A DNA stretch of 64,000 nt, taken from positions 2,666,001 through 2,730,000 of the forward strand of contig NZ_CP085301.1 of NCBI RefSeq assembly GCF_020700235.1. Direction: 5' to 3'. Position numbers and translations under genes: made by a program. Of this stretch, positions 35,216 to 43,463 are shown in pieces (the first letter of the stretch is position 1; each line of letters opens with the position of its first letter). The notes under the pieces are model-generated. The model ran no database searches, was not told the origin of the DNA, and saw only the letters and a program-made list of their open reading frames with translations. Origin of the DNA: Haladaptatus pallidirubidus (GTDB lineage Archaea; Halobacteriota; Halobacteria; Halobacteriales; Haladaptataceae).

Positions 35216-35833
35216 ATGCGACTCTCGCGTTCCCCGACGATGCAGACGCTCGTCGTCTTTTGCGTCGTCTTCGCCCTCCAGTCGGTAATTCGGTTCATTA
35301 GTCCGGCGCTGATGGTGAACCTGTTCGCGCTCGCACCGCCGGTGGCGGTTCGTCCGTGGACGCTCCCGTTGAGCGTCTACGCACACGCCAATCTCGGACA
35401 TCTACTCTCGAACGCCGTCGCCCTGCTGTTCGCCGGTCTGTTGATAGAGCGCGTGACGACGAGGTTTCGATTCCACGCTTACTTCCTGACGGTCGGCATC
35501 GTGGCGGGCATGGCGCAGATTTGGGTTGGCGGGTTGTTCTCCGTGAACACTCCCGCTGTCCTCGGGGCCAGCGGCGCGGTGTTCGGGCTGTTCGGCTACC
35601 TCATCGCCGGAAATCCGGTGACAGATGCGGTTCTCGGTCGGCTACACCTTTCGCACCGAGCGCAAATCGCGGTCGTGTTCGTCCTTGCCATGCTCGCGAC
35701 ACTGATGACCGCCTCGCCTGGCGTGGCACTCATCGCTCATTTCACCGGTTTCGCGGTCGGTTTAGTCGCGGGACGGCTTCACATCCTTCGCGCCGAAACA
35801 CAAGCTACAAGTAACGACCGGGCGGTACAATAG
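35216..35833 (+). CDS. Rhomboid-family intramembrane serine protease
   Basis: A 205-residue, six-helix membrane protein. The catalytic Ser is in 'VLGASGAVFGLFGYL' (GASG) and the partner His in 'ALIAHFTGFAVGLVAGR'. 'HANLGHLLSNAVALLFAG' holds the conserved HxxxHxxxN-like block. Rhomboids cleave membrane helices; no substrate is suggested by context. The start at ATG 35216 is preferred over GTG 35207. Its stop lies five bases before tRNA-Ala, so the tRNA promoter must be inside its 3' end. Confidence 0.9.
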   Translation: MRLSRSPTMQTLVVFCVVFALQSVIRFISPALMVNLFALAPPVAVRPWTLPLSVYAHANLGHLLSNAVALLFAGLLIERVTTRFRFHAYFLTVGIVAGMAQIWVGGLFSVNTPAVLGASGAVFGLFGYLIAGNPVTDAVLGRLHLSHRAQIAVVFVLAMLATLMTASPGVALIAHFTGFAVGLVAGRLHILRAETQATSNDRAVQ

Positions 35834-35838
35834 TTCGA

Positions 35839-35910
35839 GGGCTCGTAGATCAGTGGCAGATCGCTTCCTTCGCAAGGAAGAGGCCCCGGGTTCAAATCCC
35901 GGCGAGTCCA
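35839..35910 (+). tRNA. tRNA-Ala (CGC)
   Basis: The 72-nt sequence forms a cloverleaf: acceptor GGGCTCG with CGAGTCC plus discriminator A, anticodon stem CTTCC/GGAAG with loop TTCGCAA (anticodon CGC), and T-arm with GGTTCAAATCC. CCA is not encoded. Confidence 0.95.
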
Positions 35911-36598
35911 CTTTCCTTCGCTTCGTTTCACTTCGCTCAGTCAGTGAACTCGCCGACCTTCGCAAACAGACCGCCGTTTGCTCAGTCCCGACGAGTCCAT
36001 GACTACCACTTTTTACGACGGCCATCGCTCTTGTGGCCTCCCTGTAAAAGCTGAACCAAAAGTATCCCTTCTTCATCTCGTTTCAGTAGAATCACACTGT
36101 GAGTCTACCGAACTCCACTCATTCGTCGGCCGCTCACTCCGTTCGCGGAGAGTGATAGTGTCGTCTTGCAGTTGATTGATTTGTCTATCGCTCACTGCGT
36201 TCGATAGTATTCCAATTCTCCCCCCATGAAACCACCCTGCTATTTTCTAATCTCGACCACCGTTTCACATCGAATATCCCTCCAAAAACCCACCCAAATG
36301 CCCGATTCCACCAGAATGGTCTGCTCTAATATATCTAACCGTTTCACACCGTTCGGACGGATGCCGTCCGCGTTATTCGGAATATAATGAAGGGGGTAGC
36401 GGTACTCGTATGAAATACGCCCGGAGCCCGGGTGTGACGGATACGGCACGTGTTCGACGACGCCGGAGGCGCTGGTGGCGAGCTGGCCTCTCGCCATGTT
36501 TCGGCCATGCCTCCCACGAAAGTTTGTCATCTCGAACTCATGCCGGCTTTTTCGGACAGCAACGAACCAAGAGCGACGATTTCAATACACCCACCAAC
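35911..36598. other. 688-bp spacer without a supported gene; contains a copy of the tRNA-Ala 3' end
   Basis: At 35986-35999 the string TCCCGaCGAGTCCA repeats the last 14 bases of tRNA-Ala (35897-35910, TCCCGgCGAGTCCA) with one mismatch. The sequence between, rich in 'cttcgct' and 'tcactcag' motifs, and the following 600 bp encode nothing recognisable. The arrangement looks like the trace of a past insertion at the tRNA 3' end. The right part must include the promoter of the Lrp gene. Confidence 0.5.
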
Positions 36599-37075
36599 AT
36601 GAGCAACGATACACTCGACGACGTCGACCGCGGTATTTTGCACCTGCTTCAAAAAGACGCCCGTAGCATGACTACGACGGAGATGGGTGAAGCGGTCGGC
36701 GTCTCGGCCAGCACGGTCGGTAACCGTCTCCAGCGGCTCGAAAACGAGAATATCATCAAGGGGTATCATCCGCAAATCGACTATCACAATGCGGAGTTCC
36801 CACTTCGCGTCCTCTTCATCTGTACCGCGGCGATACCCCGCCGCGAGGAACTCGCGGAACGCGCGCTCGCAGCGGAGAACGTGGTAAACGTCAAAGAAAT
36901 AATGGCCGGTGTCGAGAACGTCCACGTCGAAGCAGTCGCCCCGACCCGCGAGGAAGTCACTGGTGTCGGAAAAGCACTCGACGAAATCGGATTGGACGTG
37001 ATGAACGAAGTACTCGTGAAAGACGAATATGTACAACCGTTCGACCATTTCGGACAAGATGAAGTCTCCGAGTAG
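36599..37075 (+). CDS. Lrp/AsnC-family transcriptional regulator
   Basis: A 158-residue protein. The helix-turn-helix is 'RSMTTTEMGEAVGVSASTVGNRLQRLENENIIKGYHPQ' (in parts, ~22-58). The following ~90 residues form the RAM/ligand-binding fold ('LRVLFICTAAIPRREELAERALA', 'VENVHVEAVAPTREEVTGVG'). ATG at 36599 is chosen since family members begin a few residues before 'DDVDRGILHLLQKDAR'. The next gene, a HalOD1 protein, is 110 bp downstream on the same strand. Confidence 0.9.
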   Translation: MSNDTLDDVDRGILHLLQKDARSMTTTEMGEAVGVSASTVGNRLQRLENENIIKGYHPQIDYHNAEFPLRVLFICTAAIPRREELAERALAAENVVNVKEIMAGVENVHVEAVAPTREEVTGVGKALDEIGLDVMNEVLVKDEYVQPFDHFGQDEVSE

Positions 37076-37185
37076 TTGACTGCTAAATTATTTCGAATTT
37101 GAGGAGATACTATGTTTAGAATTGGATTTGGACAGATTCATCCGTCATACTTATCTGCTGACGAATCGTCCTCAGTAGCACCGGA

Positions 37186-37491
37186 ATGGATCGAACTTCC
37201 TACCGCTTGGAGGACGATGACCGCCCAAGCATTGCCGTCATCAACGCGATTGCAGACCACGAAGGTTCGTCGCCGGACGAAATCCGTCCGCAACTGTACG
37301 ACGCTGTGGACCCAGACGCGCTAGATTCGCTGTTCCAACCGTGCGTCGATGGTAAGCTCAGACGCGGCGGAAGGGCCGTCTTCACGTACCGGGGCTATCG
37401 AGTCACTTACGAGAGTGACGGGTGGATACACGTAAACGACAATCAGAACGCCGCTTCGGGAACCTCAGAACACACTCCAGCCGACGAATAG
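37186..37491 (+). CDS. HalOD1 output-domain protein
   Basis: A 101-residue protein made of one HalOD1 domain: 'IAVINAIADHEGSSPDEIRPQLYDAVDPDALDSLF' in parts, then 'GGRAVFTYRGYRVTYESDGWIHV'. The domain is a haloarchaeal signalling output module of unknown activity. The stop is adjacent to the convergent uracil-DNA glycosylase stop (37492). Confidence 0.88.
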   Translation: MDRTSYRLEDDDRPSIAVINAIADHEGSSPDEIRPQLYDAVDPDALDSLFQPCVDGKLRRGGRAVFTYRGYRVTYESDGWIHVNDNQNAASGTSEHTPADE

Positions 37492-38106
37492 TTAGCGGAG
37501 TTCCGCGAGTACGTCGCCGATGGCAGCGACGTACTCCGCTCGGTCGTATCCGAGTCGCCCGATCCAGATATTGTCGTACGATGGGTGCAGCAGTGGCACC
37601 ACCGTCACACCGAGTCGTTCGCATTCGACAGGAGCGAGGACGCAGTCGAGGAAGCCGTCCATTCGAACGGATTCGAAATCGAACAGGGCCTTCGTGGCGT
37701 GTTTCCCCGTCGGGACGACGACGTCGGGATTCACCTGCTCGATTTCCGTTCGCAGGTGGAAAAAACAGTTTTCGAGTTCGCTTTCGCGCGGTTCTCGATT
37801 CGAACCGGCCTCTCCTTCGGGAAAGCATTTCACGGCATTCGTGAAGTAGGGTTCGTAGCCGAGTTCGGCGAACAGCGAGCGAATTTTCCCGCCCGAGGTG
37901 CGCGTCGTGTACGCCATCCCCGTCCAGTTGCCGCCTTGCCACCGCTCCGCGTCGGGGTTTCCGTAACCGGGCGCTTCCCCGACGACCATCACGTCGGCGT
38001 CGAGCGTCCCGGTTCCCCACGAAATTCGGTTTCTACACGAGGCGAGCTCGGAACAGCGCGAGCAGTTCGGGGTGAGAACGTTTCGTGAGTCGGGAAAGGG
38101 CGGCAT
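37492..38106 (-). CDS. Uracil-DNA glycosylase (family 4/5-like, iron-sulfur type)
   Basis: A 204-residue repair enzyme that removes uracil from DNA. Motif A 'VVGEAPGYGNPDAERWQGG' (~41-60) and the C-terminal 'VPLLHPSYDN' motif are present. Cysteines 15, 18 and 24 and the Cys in 'NAVKCFPEG' could ligate a 4Fe-4S cluster. ATG at 38106 (MPPFPDSRN) is chosen because longer forms add low-quality residues from the neighbouring gene's region. 28 bp separate it from the RNB gene upstream, so they may share a transcript. Confidence 0.88.
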   Translation of the reverse strand: MPPFPDSRNVLTPNCSRCSELASCRNRISWGTGTLDADVMVVGEAPGYGNPDAERWQGGNWTGMAYTTRTSGGKIRSLFAELGYEPYFTNAVKCFPEGEAGSNREPRESELENCFFHLRTEIEQVNPDVVVPTGKHATKALFDFESVRMDGFLDCVLAPVECERLGVTVVPLLHPSYDNIWIGRLGYDRAEYVAAIGDVLAELR

Positions 38107-38134
38107 TCGATCCTCGTTAGTTGTCCTTCGAGGG

Positions 38135-39418
38135 TCAGTCGTCTTCCTCGACCACTTCGATACCGCGGTTGTTGACCGCGTTAGGGTCGAGTCCGACTTC
38201 CTCCAAATATTGTTTGTACTCGCGTTCGCAGGCCTCGGCGTCGGCCTGTTTGTCGCTGGCCCGGTCGCACAGCGCGACGAGGTCTTCCGGAACGTCGTTC
38301 GAGTACACGATCCAGTGGTTGATGAGGTCGGAGAGACGTCGAATCGGACTGGTGAAGTGGCCGTAAATCTCAAAATTGAGCGCGTGGTGGCCCCCGAACG
38401 GATCGCTCATGTATCGCGCTCGCGGCATCACCTTCATCACGGCCCACTGAATCTTGTCGAGCTGCCGTCGCGGCGATTCTTCGAGCGTGGCGTTGACCGC
38501 CTTTCGCGGGTCGTCCCACGTACTGCCCGGAATCGAGACGCCGTCCAAATCCTGTATCTCCCGAAGCGCCTTGCTCCACTCGTCCGGCGTCGGCTGTGGG
38601 TGGACGCGGTACATCGCTTCGACGCCGCGACCCCACATCAGTTCGTGCGTGACCGCTTTGTTCGCCTTGAGCATCGACTCCTCGATGAGCGTGTGTGCGC
38701 GGTCACGACGCGGATTGAGGACGAGACTGCCGTCTTCCTTCCGCTGTTCGTGCATCTGGTCTGCGAGGTCGAACGCCAGTTTGCACTCCTGGTGAAGCGG
38801 GGCATCTTCGTCGTCGATGCGCTCTTCTGCCTGCGCGTAGGTGAGTCGCTCGTCGCTCTGGATGATCGATTTGTAGATGTCGATGGTTTCGTAGGAGAGA
38901 TGTTCTTTGTCGAGGTGCATCTCCACCGTGTGCGCGAGTCGGTCTTCGTTCGGCACCAGCGAACAGACCGTCTCCGCCAGCATCGGCGGAAGCATGTGAA
39001 TCGTGTAGGACGGCAGATACACCGTGTTGCCTCGTTTAACCGCTTCCTCCCACATGTTCGTTTCCGGGTTGACGTAGTGGGTTACGTCGGCGATGTGCAC
39101 CCAGAGGACGTACTCGTCGTCGCGCTCCTCGACGGAAATCGCGTCGTCGAAGTCCTGCGCGTCGATTGGGTCGGTCGTCCACGTCGTCATGTCGCGCAGG
39201 TCTTTGCGCTCTTCCGCTTCGTCCTGTATCTCCTGTTGGATGCCCTCGGTTCGCTTTTCGGCCTCGGTCATCACGGCCTGCGGAAACTTATCCCGGATTT
39301 CGAACTTTTCGAACAGCTTTTCCCGCTTGTCTTCGAGTCGCTCGGCGAGTTCCGGCGAAATCTCGACCGGTCCCTGCCCTTCGGCGGTTCCCGCCTCGGC
39401 CTGCGCGTCGCTTGTCAT
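38135..39418 (-). CDS. RNB-domain ribonuclease (RNase R/II-like)
   Basis: A 427-residue protein built around the RNB catalytic domain. 'TTDPIDAQDFDDAISVEE' supplies the metal-binding Asp residues. 'HIADVTHYVNPETNMWEEAVKRG' and 'YGHFTSPIRRLSDLINHWIV' complete the core. Cold-shock and S1 domains of bacterial RNase R are absent, which is the haloarchaeal form. It likely degrades or trims RNA 3' to 5'. Confidence 0.92.
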   Translation of the reverse strand: MTSDAQAEAGTAEGQGPVEISPELAERLEDKREKLFEKFEIRDKFPQAVMTEAEKRTEGIQQEIQDEAEERKDLRDMTTWTTDPIDAQDFDDAISVEERDDEYVLWVHIADVTHYVNPETNMWEEAVKRGNTVYLPSYTIHMLPPMLAETVCSLVPNEDRLAHTVEMHLDKEHLSYETIDIYKSIIQSDERLTYAQAEERIDDEDAPLHQECKLAFDLADQMHEQRKEDGSLVLNPRRDRAHTLIEESMLKANKAVTHELMWGRGVEAMYRVHPQPTPDEWSKALREIQDLDGVSIPGSTWDDPRKAVNATLEESPRRQLDKIQWAVMKVMPRARYMSDPFGGHHALNFEIYGHFTSPIRRLSDLINHWIVYSNDVPEDLVALCDRASDKQADAEACEREYKQYLEEVGLDPNAVNNRGIEVVEEDD

Positions 39419-39460
39419 GGCTGAGTCTAGGAGAGTCGGGCAGTTAGTCGTATCGACTGG

Positions 39461-39760
39461 TCAGCCCTCTCGCTCTTCCAGCGGTCCGTAGCGGTCTCGA
39501 ACAGCGGTTTCGTACCGGGCGAAAAACGCCTCCCGTTCGACGACTCCGGCGTCGATTTCGACGAGAAGGGCCTCCAGTTCGTCCCGCGGTTGGTGACAAA
39601 GGTCGCGGTGACACGCTTTACAGAGGTGCTCGAACGACTTTCCGTTTCGCTCCCAGCGGTTTCCCTCCTTATCGTATTCGCGGGCCGCTGTACGACGGAC
39701 GGCATCACCACACGCGATACAGACGACGGTTTTCTCCCGATTCCGCCGGGAACCCCACAT
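39461..39760 (-). CDS. Conserved haloarchaeal zinc-binding protein (DUF7562-like)
   Basis: A 99-residue protein beginning MWGSRRNREKTVVCIACGD. The pairs 'CIAC' and 'CKAC' with a following 'CHQPRDELEALL' form a four-cysteine site. The C-terminal half is helical ('EAFFARYETAVRDRYG'). Family number is from memory; function unknown. It lies 43 bp upstream of the RNB gene on the same strand. Confidence 0.72.
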   Translation of the reverse strand: MWGSRRNREKTVVCIACGDAVRRTAAREYDKEGNRWERNGKSFEHLCKACHRDLCHQPRDELEALLVEIDAGVVEREAFFARYETAVRDRYGPLEEREG

Positions 39761-39805
39761 ATTTCTGCGTTCGCCGCGCTCCCACTTCCCCTTTTTGTCA
39801 AAATA

Positions 39806-40312
39806 TCAAACTGAAAACTCGAAGAGGTCGTCGCCGACGTGATGAACCGATTCGACGACTTTCCCGGAGTCACCGACCATGTCGTCGCCGGTCGTCTTAG
39901 CGCGTCCGATGGCGAGCACTTTGCCGTGCGTCTCCTCCGCGATAGCGACGAGGTCACCCGATTCGATGTCTCCGTCCGCTTCGACGATTCCCGGACGCAT
40001 CACGTCCGCACCGCTACTGACGAACGATACGGCACCGGCATCCACCGTGACGACCGCGTCCGTCGGCGGATACGCGTTTGCACCCTGCACCGTCAGGAAC
40101 GGCTCGTCACCGACGTACACGACGACCGGTTCGCCGTCCACGAGGACGAGGTCGAACTCGGTACCTTCCAACTCCACCAGTTCGTAGGTGTCCGCGTCGA
40201 GTTCGACGCCGACCGTGGTTTCGAGTGCCGTTTCGATTTCTCTGACCTCGTCGCTTCGAAGGTGATGACGAGATTTGACCTGCATATCCGCAAATGGGTC
40301 GCTTTCCGGCAT
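39806..40312 (-). CDS. PUA-domain RNA-binding protein
   Basis: A 168-residue protein. 'MQVKSRHHLRSDEVREIETAL' begins a pre-PUA domain like that of archaeal MCT-1/Tma20 relatives. The PUA domain is 'AVVTVDAGAVSFVSSGADVMRPGIVEADGDIESGDLVAI' in parts, ending 'IGRAKTTGDDMV'. It probably binds structured RNA or ribosomal subunits in translation initiation. ATG at 40312 follows 'GGGTGGG'; ATG at 40285 (MQVKS) is an alternative. Confidence 0.82.
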   Translation of the reverse strand: MPESDPFADMQVKSRHHLRSDEVREIETALETTVGVELDADTYELVELEGTEFDLVLVDGEPVVVYVGDEPFLTVQGANAYPPTDAVVTVDAGAVSFVSSGADVMRPGIVEADGDIESGDLVAIAEETHGKVLAIGRAKTTGDDMVGDSGKVVESVHHVGDDLFEFSV

Positions 40313-40429
40313 AAACCCACCCGTTTGTCCTGCAAGGAGCGGCGTGAGTTGCTGGTGAATTCCGCTCCCCTCCTCGAAGTGCACGTCCGCTATTGACCCC
40401 GCCCACCGCGTCGCCACAAAAAATGACTG

Positions 40430-40750
40430 TCAGTTCCGTGGGGAGAGACTAACCGTCCGTGTCGCTCCCTCGGACTTTGCGTAATCGTTCACGAGGACGG
40501 CACGGTATTCGTAGGTCACGCCGCTCTGCTCTCCGATCGGATTTCCGGTGAACGTTTCGTACGGGTCAACTCGACGGAGCTCCGTGTAGTCCGAAAATCC
40601 GGCACCCTGTTCTCCCCATTCGAACCAGGCGTCTCCTCCATCCGAGTTCGACCATCCATGTACCCCCACCTCTCTGTTGGAGACGATGTAGCGCCCCGTT
40701 TTTGGAGGTGACGGAAGACGCCGCTTCCACCTCCACCGCCGGGATCGCAT
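40430..40750 (-). pseudogene. Degraded gene for a fibronectin-III-like surface protein fragment
   Basis: The C-terminal ~80 residues ('YIVSNREVGVHGWSNSDGGDAWFEWGEQG' in parts, then 'TYEYRAVLVNDYAKSEGA') look like an Ig/fibronectin-III module. The first ~20 residues of the frame are Arg-rich and artificial. A natural-looking Gly-rich sequence ('CYECDPGGGGGSG') sits in a neighbouring frame just upstream. One shift near 40700-40720 would join them. No signal peptide or complete start was found. Confidence 0.4.
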
Positions 40751-40971
40751 TCATAGCACGGAACGTCCGCGCTTGCGTTCCCCATCTGTGAAAAGATAAT
40801 CCGTCCCACCGAGGAGATTGACTCCGGGACCCGAATCGCGGGTCGCTCGCCGGAACGGCTCTCCAACCGTACAGCGGATCGTTTCCGGGGATTCCGAATC
40901 CGGTAGCTAGTTGCGGGGTTCTCGCGTCGTCTGACGTAAGAACTATACTCGTTCGCTTGCCCCATCATGCT

Positions 40972-41331
40972 ATGGGATTCATGAATAAGATTCTCGGCGA
41001 GGGTCCGTCCGGAAGCACCGAGGATTACGTCGAACTCGATTTGGACGATTTCGAAACCGCGCCCGACGAAACGCGAGTAAGCGTTCACATCGCCGAAATC
41101 GGCGGTCAACAGGACGTTATCGCCATCAAGGACGCCGTCTACGACGGCGACATCGTCATCGCCGATATCACCCGCCTTCGAACCGAAGACACCACTGTTG
41201 AGCGAATAACCGATGAACTTCAACAGGTCGCTCGCGAAGTCAACGGCGACATCGTGCAGAAAGGCGACGACCAACTCATCGTGACGCCGACGGGCGTCAA
41301 CATCAGTCGGAAGAAACTCGGGCGTAATTAG
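40972..41331 (+). CDS. sepF: Archaeal SepF, FtsZ membrane anchor
   Basis: A 119-residue cell-division protein. The amphipathic N-terminus 'MGFMNKILGEG' would bind the membrane. The core 'DDFETAPDETRVSVHIAEIGGQQDVIAIKDAVYDGDIVI' (in parts) and 'QVAREVNGDIVQKGDDQLIVTPTGVNI' is the SepF dimer fold. In haloarchaea SepF recruits FtsZ2. ATG at 40972 is preferred to an earlier start at 40957. Its stop overlaps that of the convergent DUF5611 gene. Confidence 0.92.
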   Translation: MGFMNKILGEGPSGSTEDYVELDLDDFETAPDETRVSVHIAEIGGQQDVIAIKDAVYDGDIVIADITRLRTEDTTVERITDELQQVAREVNGDIVQKGDDQLIVTPTGVNISRKKLGRN

Positions 41332-41720
41332 ACGTTGTCCGGCGTATCCGCTTTGTCTTCGACGGTGCGCTTTAGCGAATCACGGCGCGCTTTCGCGTCG
41401 CGGCCGGTCGCTTTGAGAAGGAACTCGTTTTTCTTACTAACCGCGTCGGCGGCGGCGTCCGCGTTCCCCTCCGCGATAACATCCTCTGCGGGGCGCTCTT
41501 GGAAGTCAACTGCGAGTTTGTCTTTCTTGCCGCTGTACGACGCCGCACCGGCGATGATGCGCTCGAACACCGGGTTATCGGGTTCCTCGACCACATAGAG
41601 TTCGTGTCCGTTGAACTCGTCCGTCCCCGTGACCGGGCCGAAGTAGTCCTCGATGCTGGCCTTTAGGTCGGGCATTCGGTCTTCGAGATGCTCACCGCGT
41701 CGCATTTTGTATTCTTTCAT
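41328..41720 (-). CDS. DUF5611 family protein
   Basis: A 130-residue haloarchaeal protein of unknown function. It starts MKEYKMRRGEHLEDRMPDL and has a conserved 'YFGPVTGTDEFNGHELYVVE' stretch, then a Lys/Arg-rich C-terminal helix ('SKKNEFLLKATGRDAKARRDSLKR'). Soluble, with no signal or zinc motif. It ends within the stop codon of sepF on the other strand. Confidence 0.8.
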   Translation of the reverse strand: MKEYKMRRGEHLEDRMPDLKASIEDYFGPVTGTDEFNGHELYVVEEPDNPVFERIIAGAASYSGKKDKLAVDFQERPAEDVIAEGNADAAADAVSKKNEFLLKATGRDAKARRDSLKRTVEDKADTPDNV

Positions 41721-41770
41721 GGGTTGATTCCTGATTGGGTGGGTGGATGTTTACTCTTTTCGCGTCGCGC

Positions 41771-42679
41771 TTACTCTTGTTCGCTTAGGTATCCTCGCCG
41801 ACATTCGGGGCAGATATCCCCTGCGCGGAGCGACGACCCGGCTGCCGCACCGCCGAGTTCGCCACATTCGGGACAGACGAGGTTCGCGTTCGGATTCGAC
41901 TCCGAGGCTTGGTCGGGTTTCGGCGCCTCATGTGCGCGGGTGAAGCCCGTTTCTGTCTGTGGTTCCGGTCGTGTCGTTCTGACGAAGCCGGTATCTTCAC
42001 GCGGTTCAGCCTCTACGACCTCCGTGTCGTCGTCCGCTTCCGGCGCACTTTCCGGCGTCAGTCCGCCGCCGAAGTTCAAGTCTGTGCGACCACCGTCGCC
42101 GACTTCGGCGCTGAAGCCTTCGTCCTCCATTCCCGTGTTCGGCCATTCCGTCGTTCCGACGCCCGCATCATCGACATTCGTGTCTTCAGGGTCGGGCCAC
42201 TCGCCGTGGCCGCGTTCCGTGTCTTGCTCGTCTTCTTCCTCGTCGTCATCGAGAATGACACCGTCGTCCTCCTCCGCGCTCTGCGGCGGTTCGAAATCGT
42301 CGTCGTTGAATCGACCCGGTTCCGGCGTCGGTTCTGATTCAGCTGGCGCTTCCGTCTCGGAAACGATTTCCGCTCCGATGTCTCCCGATTCGGACATACT
42401 CACCGATTCCGACTGCCCTTTCGGTTCGGGCTGCCGTTCCGGTTCAAACTGCTCTCCCGACTCCGCTTGTTCCCGACTCGCTATCGGTTCCGGCGTCGGT
42501 TCCGGTTCCTCGATCGCGGTTACTTCCTTGTTCTCGCTGACGACCTGCTGGTCGCCACAGCGAGCGCACTCTTGGAACTCTCTGACTGTCACTACCACTT
42601 CGTTGCCTTGTTCTTCTCGCTCGCGCTCGATTTCGGACTCGCCGTAATCGTGCCCCAGCAGCGAACACCTGAGACCCAT
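41771..42679 (-). CDS. DUF7093-like acidic protein with terminal zinc ribbons
   Basis: A 302-residue protein. The N-terminus 'MGLRCSLLGHDYGESEIERE' with 'CARCGDQQVV' is a small zinc-binding domain. Residues ~55-255 are a disordered Glu/Asp/Pro/Ser linker. The C-terminal 'LVCPECGELGGAAAGSSLRAGDICPECRRGY' (in parts) is a four-cysteine zinc ribbon. The layout is typical of a haloarchaeal conserved family of unknown function. The long acidic tract is low complexity rather than foreign. Confidence 0.72.
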   Translation of the reverse strand: MGLRCSLLGHDYGESEIEREREEQGNEVVVTVREFQECARCGDQQVVSENKEVTAIEEPEPTPEPIASREQAESGEQFEPERQPEPKGQSESVSMSESGDIGAEIVSETEAPAESEPTPEPGRFNDDDFEPPQSAEEDDGVILDDDEEEDEQDTERGHGEWPDPEDTNVDDAGVGTTEWPNTGMEDEGFSAEVGDGGRTDLNFGGGLTPESAPEADDDTEVVEAEPREDTGFVRTTRPEPQTETGFTRAHEAPKPDQASESNPNANLVCPECGELGGAAAGSSLRAGDICPECRRGYLSEQE

Positions 42680-42730
42680 TAGGTGTGGGTTATTTTCACG
42701 CCGTAATAAAAGGGTACTGCTTTCTTCGAT

Positions 42731-43369
42731 TTAGCCGAAATTTTCACTCTTACTGTCATCCGAGTCGTGACCGGTCGACATCAGCGCCTCGTTCGCCGCC
42801 TCTATGAAGTCCGCGAAGCCGTAGACGAACACTTGCCCCTCCGCCCTCGAAAGCGCGTCCGTTACCGCATCGTTGTCGGTCAGCGGTTCGTTCGTTATCA
42901 CGACCGTCGCGCCCGCGGTTTCGAGTTCTCGAAGGCGGCCTTCGTGGGCCGGTTCGTCGTCGCGATAGATGACCATCGCTTCGCCGCCGTCGGCTATCGC
43001 GCGCTCCGCGATGCCAACGGCTGGCCCGACGCCCGGCCCGCCCGCGAGGACGACGACGCTTTCTTCTCCTTCGTAGTACGACCGACCGAACGGGCCATCG
43101 ACTTCGACGATGTCTCCCGATTCCAGTTCCGCGAGCCACGGACTCAAATCTCCCTCAGGGTCGACGCCGACCGTGATTTCGAACGTTCCGTCGGTATCCG
43201 GCGACGACAGCGTGTAGTGGCGCGTGATCTTCTCACCGTCGAGTTCGCCGCGAACCTGCACGAACTGCCCCGGTTGAGCCTCGAACTTCGGCGGCGATTC
43301 CAGTTCGAGCGCAATCGTCTTCTCGCCGACAGTTCGAACCGACCGAACAGCGATTTCGGTGCTCTCCAT
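42731..43369 (-). CDS. FAD/NAD-binding oxidoreductase (ferredoxin-NADP reductase family)
   Basis: A 212-residue flavoprotein. FAD binding is shown by 'RHYTLSSPDTDGTFEITV' (RxYTLSS) and nucleotide binding by 'VVVLAGGPGVGPAVGIAERAI'. It ends '..VYGFADFIEAANEALMSTG', the family's C-terminal helix. No Fe-S domain is fused, so it would transfer electrons to a separate carrier. ATG at 43369 (MESTEIAV) is chosen. It is divergent from the ferredoxin-dependent oxidoreductase genes, a suggestive neighbour. Confidence 0.85.
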   Translation of the reverse strand: MESTEIAVRSVRTVGEKTIALELESPPKFEAQPGQFVQVRGELDGEKITRHYTLSSPDTDGTFEITVGVDPEGDLSPWLAELESGDIVEVDGPFGRSYYEGEESVVVLAGGPGVGPAVGIAERAIADGGEAMVIYRDDEPAHEGRLRELETAGATVVITNEPLTDNDAVTDALSRAEGQVFVYGFADFIEAANEALMSTGHDSDDSKSENFG

Positions 43370-43463
43370 AGCCGATCGTTTGTCCCTTTCGGCCAAAGTG
43401 TTTCGCGTGCTCGCGGGTCTGCTTCAGAAGGTTTTTGATTTGTCACCGGGTAGCGTAGCAGTG

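Noticed and set aside
33479..35401. 640-codon frame antisense to tuf and rps10
   Set aside because: Shadow of conserved genes.
36240..36530. 96-codon minus-strand frame
   Set aside because: Overlaps the Lrp upstream region and shows no family or start signal.
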